A stretch of 64,000 nucleotides of DNA from Nocardioides conyzicola (lineage in GTDB: Bacteria; Actinomycetota; Actinomycetes; Propionibacteriales; Nocardioidaceae), in assembly GCF_039543825.1 (NCBI RefSeq), contig NZ_BAABKM010000001.1, positions 434,001 to 498,000 on the forward strand, read 5' to 3'. Both the position numbers and the translations under genes were made by a program. The notes under the pieces are model-generated. The model was given only the letters and a program-made list of their open reading frames with translations. It did no database searches and was not told the origin of the DNA. This document shows positions 41,563-49,593 of the stretch, in pieces (within the stretch, counting starts at the first letter, position 1; every line of letters starts with the position of its first letter).

Positions 41563-41594
41563 GCGGGTTTCACCGGCTGACCGCCGAAACCCGC
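41563..41594. terminator. Hairpin between mrx1 and nudC (convergent)
   Basis: GCGGGTTTC (41563-41571) and GAAACCCGC (41586-41594) form a 9-bp stem. The first arm and following bases, GCGGGTTTCACCGG, recur at 58058-58071, so it belongs to a small family of repeated terminator-like elements. Confidence 0.7.
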
Positions 41595-41601
41595 AGCGCT
41601 G

Positions 41602-42510
41602 CTACCAGGCGCCGGGGAGCGGGCCGCCGTACCAGTGCTCGACGAGTGAGCGGCTGATCGAGACGCCGCCGGGGAGCACCAGCGTGCCCGCCTCGGCGAG
41701 CGTCTTCATCTCGGTGCGGGTGAACCAGCGGGCTTCCTCGATCTCGTGCTCGTCGACCGTGATGTCGGTCGACACGGCCCGGCCGATCATGCCGAGCATC
41801 AGGCTCGCGGGCAGCGGCCAGGGCTGGTTGCCGAAGTACTCCACCTCGCCGACCTCGACGCCGACCTCCTCGGCCACCTCACGGCGTACGGCGTCCTCGA
41901 GCGTCTCGCCGGGCTCGCAGAAGCCGGCGAGCGTCGAGAAGCGGCCCTCAGGCCAGACCGCCTGGCGGCCGAGGAGGCAGCGCTCGTCCTCGGAGCCGGG
42001 CTCGCCGTGGGTGACGACCATGATCACGGCCGGGTCGGTACGCGGGAACTGGGTGTGCCCGTTGGCGCAGGTCAGCTCGTGGCCCGACTTCGCCGGGGCG
42101 AGCGGCTCGCCGCAGCGCGGGCAGTAGCGGGTGACGAAGAGCCACTCGGCCAGGCCGAGCGCGTGGAAGACCAGCGGCGCGCCGGCCATCGCGTCGTCGG
42201 CCAGAGAGGGCAGCAGCCCGCGCAGCGGGGTCCACTCCCCCTGGGCGGCCTTCGAGATCCCGGCGTCCACGATGACGGCGAACCAGGCCCGCCCGTCGTG
42301 CTCGCCGAGCAGCACCCGCAGCCCGTCCGGCGCCTCGGCCGGCGCGACCCAGTCGATGGCCCCGTCGACGGGCTTGATCCGGGTCCCGGAGACCACGAGG
42401 ACGCGGGTCTCGGGGTCGGCCCAGCGGTCCTGCAGCCAGGCGTCGTCCGCGCGGTGCACGGCCGTCCGGTCGTGCGGGTTGGCCGACAGCTGCTCGTGCG
42501 GGTACGTCAC
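41602..42510 (-). CDS. nudC: NAD(+) diphosphatase / RNA-decapping Nudix hydrolase NudC
   Basis: A 302-residue NudC. An N-terminal domain is followed by a zinc ribbon (CPRCGEPL, then CANGH where the fourth ligand is His), the Nudix box [20 protein letters not shown] followed by VGVE, and the NADH-pyrophosphatase signature [13 protein letters not shown]. It hydrolyses NAD(H) to NMN and AMP and can remove NAD caps from RNA. GTG 42510 is supported by a TAGCGT -10 box 7 nt upstream. It is divergent from deoD. Confidence 0.93.
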   Translation of the reverse strand: MTYPHEQLSANPHDRTAVHRADDAWLQDRWADPETRVLVVSGTRIKPVDGAIDWVAPAEAPDGLRVLLGEHDGRAWFAVIVDAGISKAAQGEWTPLRGLLPSLADDAMAGAPLVFHALGLAEWLFVTRYCPRCGEPLAPAKSGHELTCANGHTQFPRTDPAVIMVVTHGEPGSEDERCLLGRQAVWPEGRFSTLAGFCEPGETLEDAVRREVAEEVGVEVGEVEYFGNQPWPLPASLMLGMIGRAVSTDITVDEHEIEEARWFTRTEMKTLAEAGTLVLPGGVSISRSLVEHWYGGPLPGAW

Positions 42511-42534
42511 GATCCCAACGCTAGTCTCCTCCCA
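42511..42534. promoter_or_regulatory. Overlapping divergent leaderless promoters (nudC / deoD)
   Basis: Only 24 bp separate the two GTG start codons. The plus-strand TAGTCT (42522-42527) and minus-strand TAGCGT (42518-42523) overlap by 2 bp, and each lies exactly 7 nt from its start codon. RNA polymerase could use only one direction at a time. Confidence 0.6.
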
Positions 42535-43251
42535 GTGAGCACCCACATCGGAGCCCAGGCCGGCGACATCGCACCCCTCGTCCTCATGCCCGGCGACCCC
42601 TTGCGCGCGAAGTGGATCGCGGAGACGTTCCTCGAGGACGCCCGCTGCTACACCGAGGTCCGCGGGATGTACGGCTTCACCGGCACGTGGCAGGGCCAGC
42701 GCGTGTCGGTCCAGGGCTCCGGCATGGGCCAGCCGTCGCTCGCGATCTACGCCCACGAGCTGATGGCGGAGTACGACGTGCAGTCGATCATCCGAGTCGG
42801 CTCCTGCGGCGCGATGACCGAGCGGGTCGCCGTACGCGACATCGTGATCGCGTCGGGCGCCTGCACCGACTCGTCGATGAACCGGATCCGCTTCGAGGGC
42901 CTCGACTACGCGCCGGTCGCCGACTTCGGGCTGCTGCGGGCGGCGTACGACGCCGCGACCGCACAGGACCTCGACGAGGCCGTGCACGTCGGGCTGATCT
43001 ACAGCAGCGACTCGTTCTACCCAGCGCGACCCGAGCTGTCCGCGCGGATGGTGGAGTACGGCGTGCTCGCGGTCGAGATGGAGGCCAGCGCGCTCTACAC
43101 CCTGGCCGCCCGGCACGGCCGCCGCGCGCTGGCGATCTGCACGGTGTCCGACCACCTCGTCACCGGCGAGGAGACGACCTCGCAGGAGCGCGAGCAGACC
43201 TTCGGCGCGATGATCGAGATCGCGCTGACGGCGGGGCTGGCTCAGGCCTGA
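42535..43251 (+). CDS. deoD: Purine-nucleoside phosphorylase, DeoD (hexameric) type
   Basis: A 238-residue NP-I family phosphorylase. It has the phosphate/nucleoside site motifs [34 protein letters not shown] and [14 protein letters not shown] (catalytic Asp in SDH), at the usual E. coli DeoD length. It releases the base and ribose-1-phosphate from purine nucleosides in the cytoplasm. GTG 42535 is leaderless, with TAGTCT 7 nt upstream. An adenine-deaminase-like gene lies 3.5 kb downstream, which could use its product. Confidence 0.95.
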   Translation: MSTHIGAQAGDIAPLVLMPGDPLRAKWIAETFLEDARCYTEVRGMYGFTGTWQGQRVSVQGSGMGQPSLAIYAHELMAEYDVQSIIRVGSCGAMTERVAVRDIVIASGACTDSSMNRIRFEGLDYAPVADFGLLRAAYDAATAQDLDEAVHVGLIYSSDSFYPARPELSARMVEYGVLAVEMEASALYTLAARHGRRALAICTVSDHLVTGEETTSQEREQTFGAMIEIALTAGLAQA

Positions 43252-43892
43252 GTCCGGTCCTCCTCGGCGAGGCGCTCGGCCTCGGCGACCGTGTGCTGCA
43301 CGGCCGCGTCCAGGCCCTGCCGGGCGCGCTCGAGCTCGGCGTACTGCCGGGCGCGGACCTCGTCGTTGAGCCACGTGGCGAAGGCCCGGGTGTCGACGGC
43401 GAGGTTCGGCGGCAGCTGCAGGATGCCGAAGCGGCGGCGGCGGGGTCTCCGGGCGAGCAGGCGCATGAACGGGGAGCGCGACCGGACCCAGGCGTCGTAG
43501 GAGTCGGGGCTCATCGTGAGCGCGACCCACCGGTTGTACTTCAGCGTGTAGGCGGTCGCGCCGTACAGGTCGGCCCAGGCGATGCGCATGAAGCCGTGCC
43601 GCACCGTCAGACCCTCCGCGTCGACGAGCACCTGCGGCGAGCGCCACGAGCCGACGCGCAGGACCTGCTGGACGGTCAGGACCAGCATCGGCACCGCGAC
43701 GAGCGCGAGGAGCGCACCGCAGACGATGCCGGAGACCCCGCCGCTCACCAGCAACCCGGCGGCCAGGGCGGTCATGGCGACCCCGACGACCAGGTAGACG
43801 ACGCTGCGGCCGCGGCTGACGTCGACGCAGACCCGACCCGAGCTGCGCAGCTCGACGTTCCACGCCACCGCCTGCGGATCCGTCGACACCAT
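43242..43892 (-). CDS. PH-like domain membrane protein
   Basis: A 216-residue protein. Two transmembrane helices (about 30-75: [20 protein letters not shown], then [17 protein letters not shown]) are followed by a bacterial PH-type region ([20 protein letters not shown], then [19 protein letters not shown]) and a basic, then helical, C-terminus ([18 protein letters not shown]). Similar small membrane proteins are frequent in actinobacteria, without known function. Its 3' end overlaps the deoD 3' end by 10 bp (convergent). The ribosome-binding site at ATG 43892 is poor; GTG 43889 is an alternative. Confidence 0.65.
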   Translation of the reverse strand: MVSTDPQAVAWNVELRSSGRVCVDVSRGRSVVYLVVGVAMTALAAGLLVSGGVSGIVCGALLALVAVPMLVLTVQQVLRVGSWRSPQVLVDAEGLTVRHGFMRIAWADLYGATAYTLKYNRWVALTMSPDSYDAWVRSRSPFMRLLARRPRRRRFGILQLPPNLAVDTRAFATWLNDEVRARQYAELERARQGLDAAVQHTVAEAERLAEEDRTQA

Positions 43893-43956
43893 GACGGGGT
43901 TGTTCCGCCGGCAGCGGTCCCGGAAACACCCGGGCGGCTGCCGGTGTTCACCCCTC

Positions 43957-45012
43957 GTGGAGACGTACGACGCGGTGGTGATCGGGGCCGGGCAGGCCGG
44001 GCTGTCGGCGTCGTACCACCTCCAGCGCCGCGGGATCCCGCACGTCGTGCTCGACGCCGACGAGTCGCCGGGGGGCGCGTGGCGGCACCGGTGGGACTCC
44101 CTGACCATGGACGACGTGCACGGCATCGCGGCACTGCCGGACGCCGACGCCCCCGGCACACCGGACGGCCGGGCCAACCAGGTCGTGCCGGCGTACTTCT
44201 CCGACTACGAGCGCGCCCACGACCTGCCGGTGCTGCGGCCGGTCCGCGTCGACCGGGTGGAGGAGCGGGGCGACCTGTTGGTCGTGCACGCGGGCGACCG
44301 CAGCTGGACCACGCGCACCCTCGTCAACGCGACCGGGACCTGGACCCAGCCGCACCTGCCGTACTACCCCGGAGCCGCGGACTTCCGCGGCGAGCAGCTG
44401 CACACGGTCTCCTACCCGGGTCCCGAGCACTTCGCCGGCAAGCGGGTCGTGGTCGTCGGCGGCGGCGCCTCCGCGGTCCAGCTGCTCGGCGAGATCGCGC
44501 CGGTCGCGGCCGACACCCTGTGGGTCACCCGGCGCGAGCCGGTCTGGCGCACCGACGACTTCAACCCCGACGCCGGCCGTGCGGCCGTGGCGCTGGTCGA
44601 GGAGCGGGTACGCCGCGGCCTGCCACCCGCCAGCGTGGTCAGCGTGACCGGGCTGGCGTTGCGCGAGCAGGAACGCGCGGCTTCGCTGCTCGGCGCCTAC
44701 GAGCGGCACCCGATGTTCAGCCGGATCGAGCCCGACGGCGTACGACTCCCCGACGGCGAGGTGTGGCCCGCCGACGTGATCCTCTGGGCCACCGGCTTCC
44801 GGCCCGCGGTCAACCACCTCGCTCCCCTGCACCTCCGCTCCGAGCACGGCGGCATCCAGCTCGACGGCACCACGGCGGTGGCCGACCCGCGGGTGCAGCT
44901 GGTCGGCTACGGCCCGTCGGCCAGCACCATCGGCGCCAACCGCGCCGGGCGGGTGGCCGCCCGTGGGGTCGCCGCCTGGTTGGCCCGGCGCGACACGGAG
45001 GATGTCGCCTAG
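43957..45012 (+). CDS. FAD-dependent flavin-containing monooxygenase-like protein
   Basis: A 351-residue class-B flavin monooxygenase-like enzyme. FAD-binding GAGQAGLSASYHLQRRG lies at about 9-25 and NADPH-binding VVVVGGGASAVQLLGE in the middle; WATGFRPAV near the C-terminus is the ATG-type FAD signature. It is shorter than Baeyer-Villiger enzymes and closer to small FMO/CzcO-like oxidoreductases. GTG 43957 is chosen because ATG 43891 would overlap the divergent gene and add 22 non-conserved residues. Its stop codon TAG opens the next gene's -10 box. Confidence 0.85.
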   Translation: METYDAVVIGAGQAGLSASYHLQRRGIPHVVLDADESPGGAWRHRWDSLTMDDVHGIAALPDADAPGTPDGRANQVVPAYFSDYERAHDLPVLRPVRVDRVEERGDLLVVHAGDRSWTTRTLVNATGTWTQPHLPYYPGAADFRGEQLHTVSYPGPEHFAGKRVVVVGGGASAVQLLGEIAPVAADTLWVTRREPVWRTDDFNPDAGRAAVALVEERVRRGLPPASVVSVTGLALREQERAASLLGAYERHPMFSRIEPDGVRLPDGEVWPADVILWATGFRPAVNHLAPLHLRSEHGGIQLDGTTAVADPRVQLVGYGPSASTIGANRAGRVAARGVAAWLARRDTEDVA

Positions 45013-45022
45013 GGTTCGGCGC

Positions 45023-45613
45023 GTGACGACTCCCGCCAACGAGGGCCAGGACGAGGCGGCGATCGCGGTCGCGCTCGGCCGGTCGATCGCCGCGGCCCGT
45101 GCCGCCCGCCAGCTCTCGATGCGCGCGGTCGCCACGCAGGCCGGCATCAGCCAGCCCTTCCTGAGCCAGATCGAGAACGGCCGCACGATGCCGTCGCTGC
45201 TCACCCTCTACCGGATCGCGACCGCGCTCGGCCTGTCACCGGCCGAGCTGATGCCGGCCGAGCCCGAGTCCGAGCCGGTCCACCTCGTACGCCGCGGCGA
45301 GGGCCCGGTCGTCCGGGTCTCCGAGGCACCCAACGCCGGGTCGGGGCGCCTCGTCACGGCGGCCGGCGCACGGACGGTGATCAGCGAGTACCGCGTCACC
45401 CCCGACCAGGACCTCGGCGACTGGTTCCGCTCCGACGGCGAGCTGGTCGTGTACGTCGCGGACGGACGGATCGCGGTCACCATCGACGGCCGCGGCGAGT
45501 GGGAGCTCGACGCCGGCGACACGATCACCTACTCCGGCGACCAGCCGAACGTGTGGAGGGTGCTCGGCCCGGGCCCGGCGACGATCCTGCTGGTCTACTC
45601 ACCGGACCTGTAA
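45023..45613 (+). CDS. XRE-family regulator with C-terminal cupin sensor
   Basis: A 196-residue regulator. Residues about 13-73 are an XRE helix-turn-helix (LGRSIAAARAARQLSMRAVA, then GISQPFLSQIENGRTMPSLL), and residues about 85-195 a cupin_2 ligand-binding barrel (ELVVYVADGRIAVTIDGRGE, LDAGDTITYSGDQPNVWRV). GTG 45023 is supported by a TAGGGT -10 box 7 nt upstream, which overlaps the stop codon of the monooxygenase gene. It is followed by a large palindrome and then the dioxygenase/deaminase genes, making it the probable local regulator of purine-related catabolism. Confidence 0.9.
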   Translation: MTTPANEGQDEAAIAVALGRSIAAARAARQLSMRAVATQAGISQPFLSQIENGRTMPSLLTLYRIATALGLSPAELMPAEPESEPVHLVRRGEGPVVRVSEAPNAGSGRLVTAAGARTVISEYRVTPDQDLGDWFRSDGELVVYVADGRIAVTIDGRGEWELDAGDTITYSGDQPNVWRVLGPGPATILLVYSPDL

Positions 45614-45622
45614 CAGCGTCGT

Positions 45623-45664
45623 CATCTGATTGTTGCCAGCAATCAGATGATTGCTCATTACTAT
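45623..45664 (+). promoter_or_regulatory. 27-bp palindromic operator and -10 box of the dioxygenase/deaminase operon
   Basis: CATCTGATTG (45623-45632) and CAATCAGATG (45640-45649) are perfect inverted arms around TTGCCAG; the spacer is also nearly symmetric. TACTAT (45659-45664) lies 6 nt before the operon's ATG, so the palindrome covers the -35 region. A bound XRE-cupin dimer there would block RNA polymerase. Confidence 0.7.
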
Positions 45665-45670
45665 CGGCGC

Positions 45671-46711
45671 ATGGCCGCACCCTTCGTCGTACCGACCGTC
45701 GACCTCAGCCCGTACGTCCAGGACCACGGGCCCGCCGAGCGGGCCGTGGTCGCGGCCGACCTGGCCCGCGCCTGCCGCGAGGTCGGCTTCATCCAGGTCG
45801 TCGGGCACGGCGTCCCGACCGCGGTGACCGACGGGCTGGCCGCGGCGATGGACGACTTCTTCGCGCAGGACCTGGCGGCCAAGAAGCGGTGGGTGCGCCC
45901 CGCCGCCGAGAACCGAGGCTACAGCCCACCGAAGAGCGAGTCCCTCAGCTACACGCTCGGCGTCGACCCGGTCACCCGGATGAACGACTTCTTCGAGGCC
46001 TACAACGTCGGGGCGTCGGACGATGACTACCCCGGCTTCACCGCGACCAGCGACGACTACGCCGCCAACACCTGGCCGGACACCGCCGACTTCGAGCCGC
46101 GGGTCACGGCGTACTTCGCCGAGGCGCGGCGGGTCGCGCACGTGCTGCAGGACGCGTTCGCTGACGCGCTCGGCACCGACCGGGAGCGCTTCGCGGCCGT
46201 CTCCGACCACGCCATCAACGTGCTGCGGATGAACAACTACGCGCTCCCGCCCGGCGAGATCGACCTCGGCGCCGACCTGACCGGGATGGGCGAGCACACC
46301 GACTTCGGCTTCGTCACCGTGCTCTGGGCCGACCAGGTCGCGGGCCTCCAGGTGCTCGGCCAGGACGGGACCTGGCACGACGTGATGCCGGCCGACGGCG
46401 CCCTGCTCGTCAACCTCGGCGACATCGCCGCCCGGGTCACCAACGACGAGTGGATGTCCACCCTGCACCGCGTGAAGCCGCCGGTCGTCGACGGCACCAT
46501 CAGGCGCCGGCGGTCGGCCGCGTTCTTCCACGACTGGAACGCCGACGCGCTGATCGAGACCCTGCCCGCCGCGCTCGAGCGCGGCGAGGCGTTCTACGAG
46601 CCGGTCACGGTCTCCGAGCACGTCGCCGCCAAGCTGCGCGGCTCGCGGGCCGGCGTCAAGAACCCGAGTGCCGCGCGCGAGCAGGCCCGCGTCGAGGCGG
46701 TGCTCGGATGA
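45671..46711 (+). CDS. Isopenicillin-N-synthase family Fe(II)/2-oxoglutarate-type dioxygenase
   Basis: A 346-residue non-heme iron oxygenase. Iron ligands are His209, Asp211 (GEHTDFGF) and His266 (STLHRVKPP); the co-substrate-binding pair is the RxS motif at R280/S282. The N-terminal DIOX_N region VPTVDLSPY and VGFIQVVGHGVP is intact. ATG 45671 has TACTAT 6 nt upstream (leaderless). The stop overlaps the deaminase start by 4 nt (ATGA). Substrate is unknown; coupling to an adenine-deaminase-like enzyme suggests a purine or N6-substituted adenine derivative. Confidence 0.9.
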   Translation: MAAPFVVPTVDLSPYVQDHGPAERAVVAADLARACREVGFIQVVGHGVPTAVTDGLAAAMDDFFAQDLAAKKRWVRPAAENRGYSPPKSESLSYTLGVDPVTRMNDFFEAYNVGASDDDYPGFTATSDDYAANTWPDTADFEPRVTAYFAEARRVAHVLQDAFADALGTDRERFAAVSDHAINVLRMNNYALPPGEIDLGADLTGMGEHTDFGFVTVLWADQVAGLQVLGQDGTWHDVMPADGALLVNLGDIAARVTNDEWMSTLHRVKPPVVDGTIRRRRSAAFFHDWNADALIETLPAALERGEAFYEPVTVSEHVAAKLRGSRAGVKNPSAAREQARVEAVLG

Positions 46712-47697
46712 CCGACTGGTCCGCCGTCCCCAAGGCCGAGATCCACCTGCACCTCGAGGGCGCGCTGGAGTCGGAGCTGCTCGTCGAGCTCGCCCAGCGC
46801 AACGGCGTGCCTCTCCCGAGCTACGACCCGGCCGTGCTCGACGCGCGCTACCGCTTCGGCGACCTGCAGGACTTCCTCGACGTCTACTTCGTCAACCTCG
46901 CGGTGATGCGCACCGAGCAGGACTTCCACGACCTTGCCGCGCTCTACCTGCGCCGCGCCCGCGAGGCGGGGGTCGTGCGCGCCGAGTCGTTCTTCAACCC
47001 GATGGTGCACGTGCGGGCCGGCGTACCGCTCGAGGCCGTCATGCACGGGTACGCCGGCGCGTTCGCCGACGCCCGGCGCGACGGCCTGTCCTGCGCGCTC
47101 GTGCTCGACTTCACCCGCGACCTGGGCGCCGAGGCCGCCGACGAGATGCTCACGGCGGTCGCGCCGTACCGCGACCTGATCATCGGCGTCGGGCTGGACT
47201 CGACCGAGATCGGCTATCCGCCGTCCCTCTTCCGCGACGTCTTCGCGCGGGCGGCGGCCAACGGCCTGCACCGGACCTGCCACGCCGGTGAGGAGGGCGA
47301 CGCGGAGTACGTGCGGCAGGCGCTGGACGACCTCGGCGTCGAGCGGGTCGACCACGGGCTGCGGGCGATGGAGGACCCGGAGCTGGTCCGGCGCCTCGCG
47401 GACGAGCAGATCGCGGTCAACGTGTGCCCGCTGTCCAACGTCGCCCTGCGCGCCGTCGACCGGATGGAGGTGCATCCGGTGTTCGCGATGCTCGAGGCCG
47501 GCATCCGCGTCACGGTCTCGAGCGACGACCCGGCGTACTTCGGCGGCCAGGTCGACGCCAACTTCGCCGCCCTCGAGCAGGTCGGCGCCACGGAGGAGCA
47601 GCTCGCCGCAATCGTGGCCAACTCCTTCGCCGCCGCCTGGGTCGACGATGCCGAGCGCGCCGAGCTCGAGGTCAGGTCCGCGGCACCCGCCGGATGA
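46708..47697 (+). CDS. Adenosine/adenine deaminase family protein, adenine-deaminase type
   Basis: A 329-residue amidohydrolase-fold deaminase. Zinc ligands His13 and His15 in AEIHLHLEGAL, the HAGEEGD motif, VDHGLRAMED and SSDDPAYFGGQV are present. The SDDPAYFGG form is closer to adenine deaminases (Aah1/Add type 2) than to adenosine deaminases, which usually have TDDP. It converts adenine or a related 6-aminopurine to the 6-oxo form, releasing ammonia. ATG 46708 overlaps the dioxygenase stop by 4 nt, so the enzymes are co-translated. Its 3' end overlaps the convergent patatin gene by 26 bp. Confidence 0.88.
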   Translation: MTDWSAVPKAEIHLHLEGALESELLVELAQRNGVPLPSYDPAVLDARYRFGDLQDFLDVYFVNLAVMRTEQDFHDLAALYLRRAREAGVVRAESFFNPMVHVRAGVPLEAVMHGYAGAFADARRDGLSCALVLDFTRDLGAEAADEMLTAVAPYRDLIIGVGLDSTEIGYPPSLFRDVFARAAANGLHRTCHAGEEGDAEYVRQALDDLGVERVDHGLRAMEDPELVRRLADEQIAVNVCPLSNVALRAVDRMEVHPVFAMLEAGIRVTVSSDDPAYFGGQVDANFAALEQVGATEEQLAAIVANSFAAAWVDDAERAELEVRSAAPAG

Positions 47698-49540
47698 CGC
47701 CCTCCGGGTTGGGGACGCCGGTGAGGTCGGCGAGCGTCTCCGAGTCGGCGGCGGCGACCACGGCGGCGGCGCGGTCGAGCGCCTCGGTGAGCTCGTCGGC
47801 GAGCGCCCGGGTGGCGGTGCGGTTGAAGGGGTACGACGGCGGCGGGTCCGGCTCGATGCCGAGCGCCGCCCGGCCCCGCGCGTACGAGCCCAGGAACGCC
47901 GGCATGCAGGCGAGCAGCGCGCGGTAGCGCACCCACCGGTGGTTGTCCCAGCCGGTCGCGTGCGGCGGCTGGTAGTGGTCGGTGCCGAACTGCTCGACCA
48001 TTGCGTCGGCGGCGGCTCGCCCCCGGGCGCCGAGGTCGTCGATGACGCCCTGCTCCATGTCGAGGTTGAGGCCACCCTCGCGGTCGGTCTGGAAGACCTT
48101 GACGATCCGGTCGCGGTAGCCGGGGAACTGCAGGTGCGAGGAGTCGCTCCAGTTGCGAGCCGTGTCGAAGGCCAGGCCGGCGAAGCCGGTCAGCGCACCG
48201 AGCCCCGAGGCCGGGAGACCGGAGTACGTCGCCGGGATGACGTCGTTGGTGCGCGCGTACTCGACGTTGTGGCGCTGGTCGGCGTCCGGCGCGCGGCCGT
48301 CGGGGAACGAGCCCAGGTTGATCGCGAACGTCGGCCGCGTCGGCAGCGCACCGTCGAAGAAGTGCACGGGGAAGTTGCTGCACAGCCCGCCGTCGGAGAA
48401 CCACAGCTCCCGAAACGTCGCCGAGCCGTCGGGCGGCGTCGTGTCCGCCCGCAGCGCGTCCCGCACCGCAGCCATCGCCGTCCGCGTGTCCTCCGCAGCG
48501 AAGTCGACGTCCCACATCGGGACGGCCGAGATGAGGACCGGGAAGCTCAGCGAGAGCCGGGTGGCGACGATGACCGGCAGCGACCGCGCGGGCGGCAGCC
48601 TGCGCAGGCCGCGCCGGGACGCGACGAGGTCGAGCCACCCGGTCTCGCTGGTCACCGCGTCGAGGTCGGCGGGCACCGGGTCGCTCCCGGCCCGCAGCGC
48701 CGCCATCACGGGCGGCGGGAAGAGCGTCGCCCAGACCTCCTCGTCGTAGAAGAAGGTCCGCGCGTCCATCGGCAGCTCGTACGGGCGGCCGAAGCTCAGG
48801 CACGTCGTGATCATCCGGAGGTCGATGTCCGGGTCTGCCGTGATCGGCGTGCCGAACCCGGCGACCGGCCGGGCCGCCTCGCCGGTCCACAGGTCACCGA
48901 AGAGCAGCGGGCGCTGCTCGCCCGTGAGCCCCGCCGCTTCGTCGATCGCGTCGCCGAGCCACTCGGTGAAGCCGGGCCTGCCGTCGGCGCCGAGGCCGCG
49001 GCAGATCCCGAAGAGGTTGGCCGGCAGGTCGACCGTGGCGATCCGGTAGAGGCGGAGGCCGACCGCGAGCGCCCAGCCGATCGGGATCAGCACGACCCCG
49101 ACGGCCGCGAGGACGACGCCGGCGACGCCACCGGACAGGACTCCGATCACGAGAGCCGCGATCCCCGGCAGCACCCCCAGCACGGAGGCCACGGGGAACG
49201 CCGCGACGGCGGCCAGGAGCACCCCGCCCGTGCCCGAGCGCAGGGAGGCGAAGAGCAGTCGCAGCAGCCCCGCCGTACGCCGCTGCGGGTGGAACAGCTC
49301 GCCGAGCGCGCCTTCGCCCAGCGAGTCCGGCAGCTCGGCCAAGCGGGCGAAGCCGCCGGTCTCGCGGCCGAACTCCGCCGCCGCCCCGACGGCCGCGCCG
49401 ATCGCGCCCGCCGAGGTGCCCCCCAGCCCGCGGAAGCGGTAGCTCTCCGCCAGCCGCACCAGCGCCGCGGGATAGATCACCCCCGACGTGATGCCGCCCT
49501 TCATCACCAGGTCGCACTGCTGCAGGTCGCGCTGCTCCAC
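47672..49540 (-). CDS. Patatin-like phospholipase with internal membrane segment
   Basis: A 622-residue patatin-family protein. The glycine-rich oxyanion region MKGGITSGVIYP and nucleophile Ser43 in GGTSAG are at the N-terminus; the catalytic Asp is in FSDGGLCSNFP near residue 390. Between them, at about 107-165, lies a strongly hydrophobic double segment (VLLAAVAAFPVASVLGVLPG and following) that probably inserts in the membrane, splitting the catalytic domain. GGAGG lies 4 nt before GTG 49540. It should hydrolyse membrane lipids, but its target and trigger are unknown. Confidence 0.85.
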   Translation of the reverse strand: MEQRDLQQCDLVMKGGITSGVIYPAALVRLAESYRFRGLGGTSAGAIGAAVGAAAEFGRETGGFARLAELPDSLGEGALGELFHPQRRTAGLLRLLFASLRSGTGGVLLAAVAAFPVASVLGVLPGIAALVIGVLSGGVAGVVLAAVGVVLIPIGWALAVGLRLYRIATVDLPANLFGICRGLGADGRPGFTEWLGDAIDEAAGLTGEQRPLLFGDLWTGEAARPVAGFGTPITADPDIDLRMITTCLSFGRPYELPMDARTFFYDEEVWATLFPPPVMAALRAGSDPVPADLDAVTSETGWLDLVASRRGLRRLPPARSLPVIVATRLSLSFPVLISAVPMWDVDFAAEDTRTAMAAVRDALRADTTPPDGSATFRELWFSDGGLCSNFPVHFFDGALPTRPTFAINLGSFPDGRAPDADQRHNVEYARTNDVIPATYSGLPASGLGALTGFAGLAFDTARNWSDSSHLQFPGYRDRIVKVFQTDREGGLNLDMEQGVIDDLGARGRAAADAMVEQFGTDHYQPPHATGWDNHRWVRYRALLACMPAFLGSYARGRAALGIEPDPPPSYPFNRTATRALADELTEALDRAAAVVAAADSETLADLTGVPNPEGVIRRVPRT

Positions 49541-49593
49541 GTTGCCTCCGAGATCGTGATGCTCGGCCCCAGTCTGGCGCAGGCAGGCGTCGT

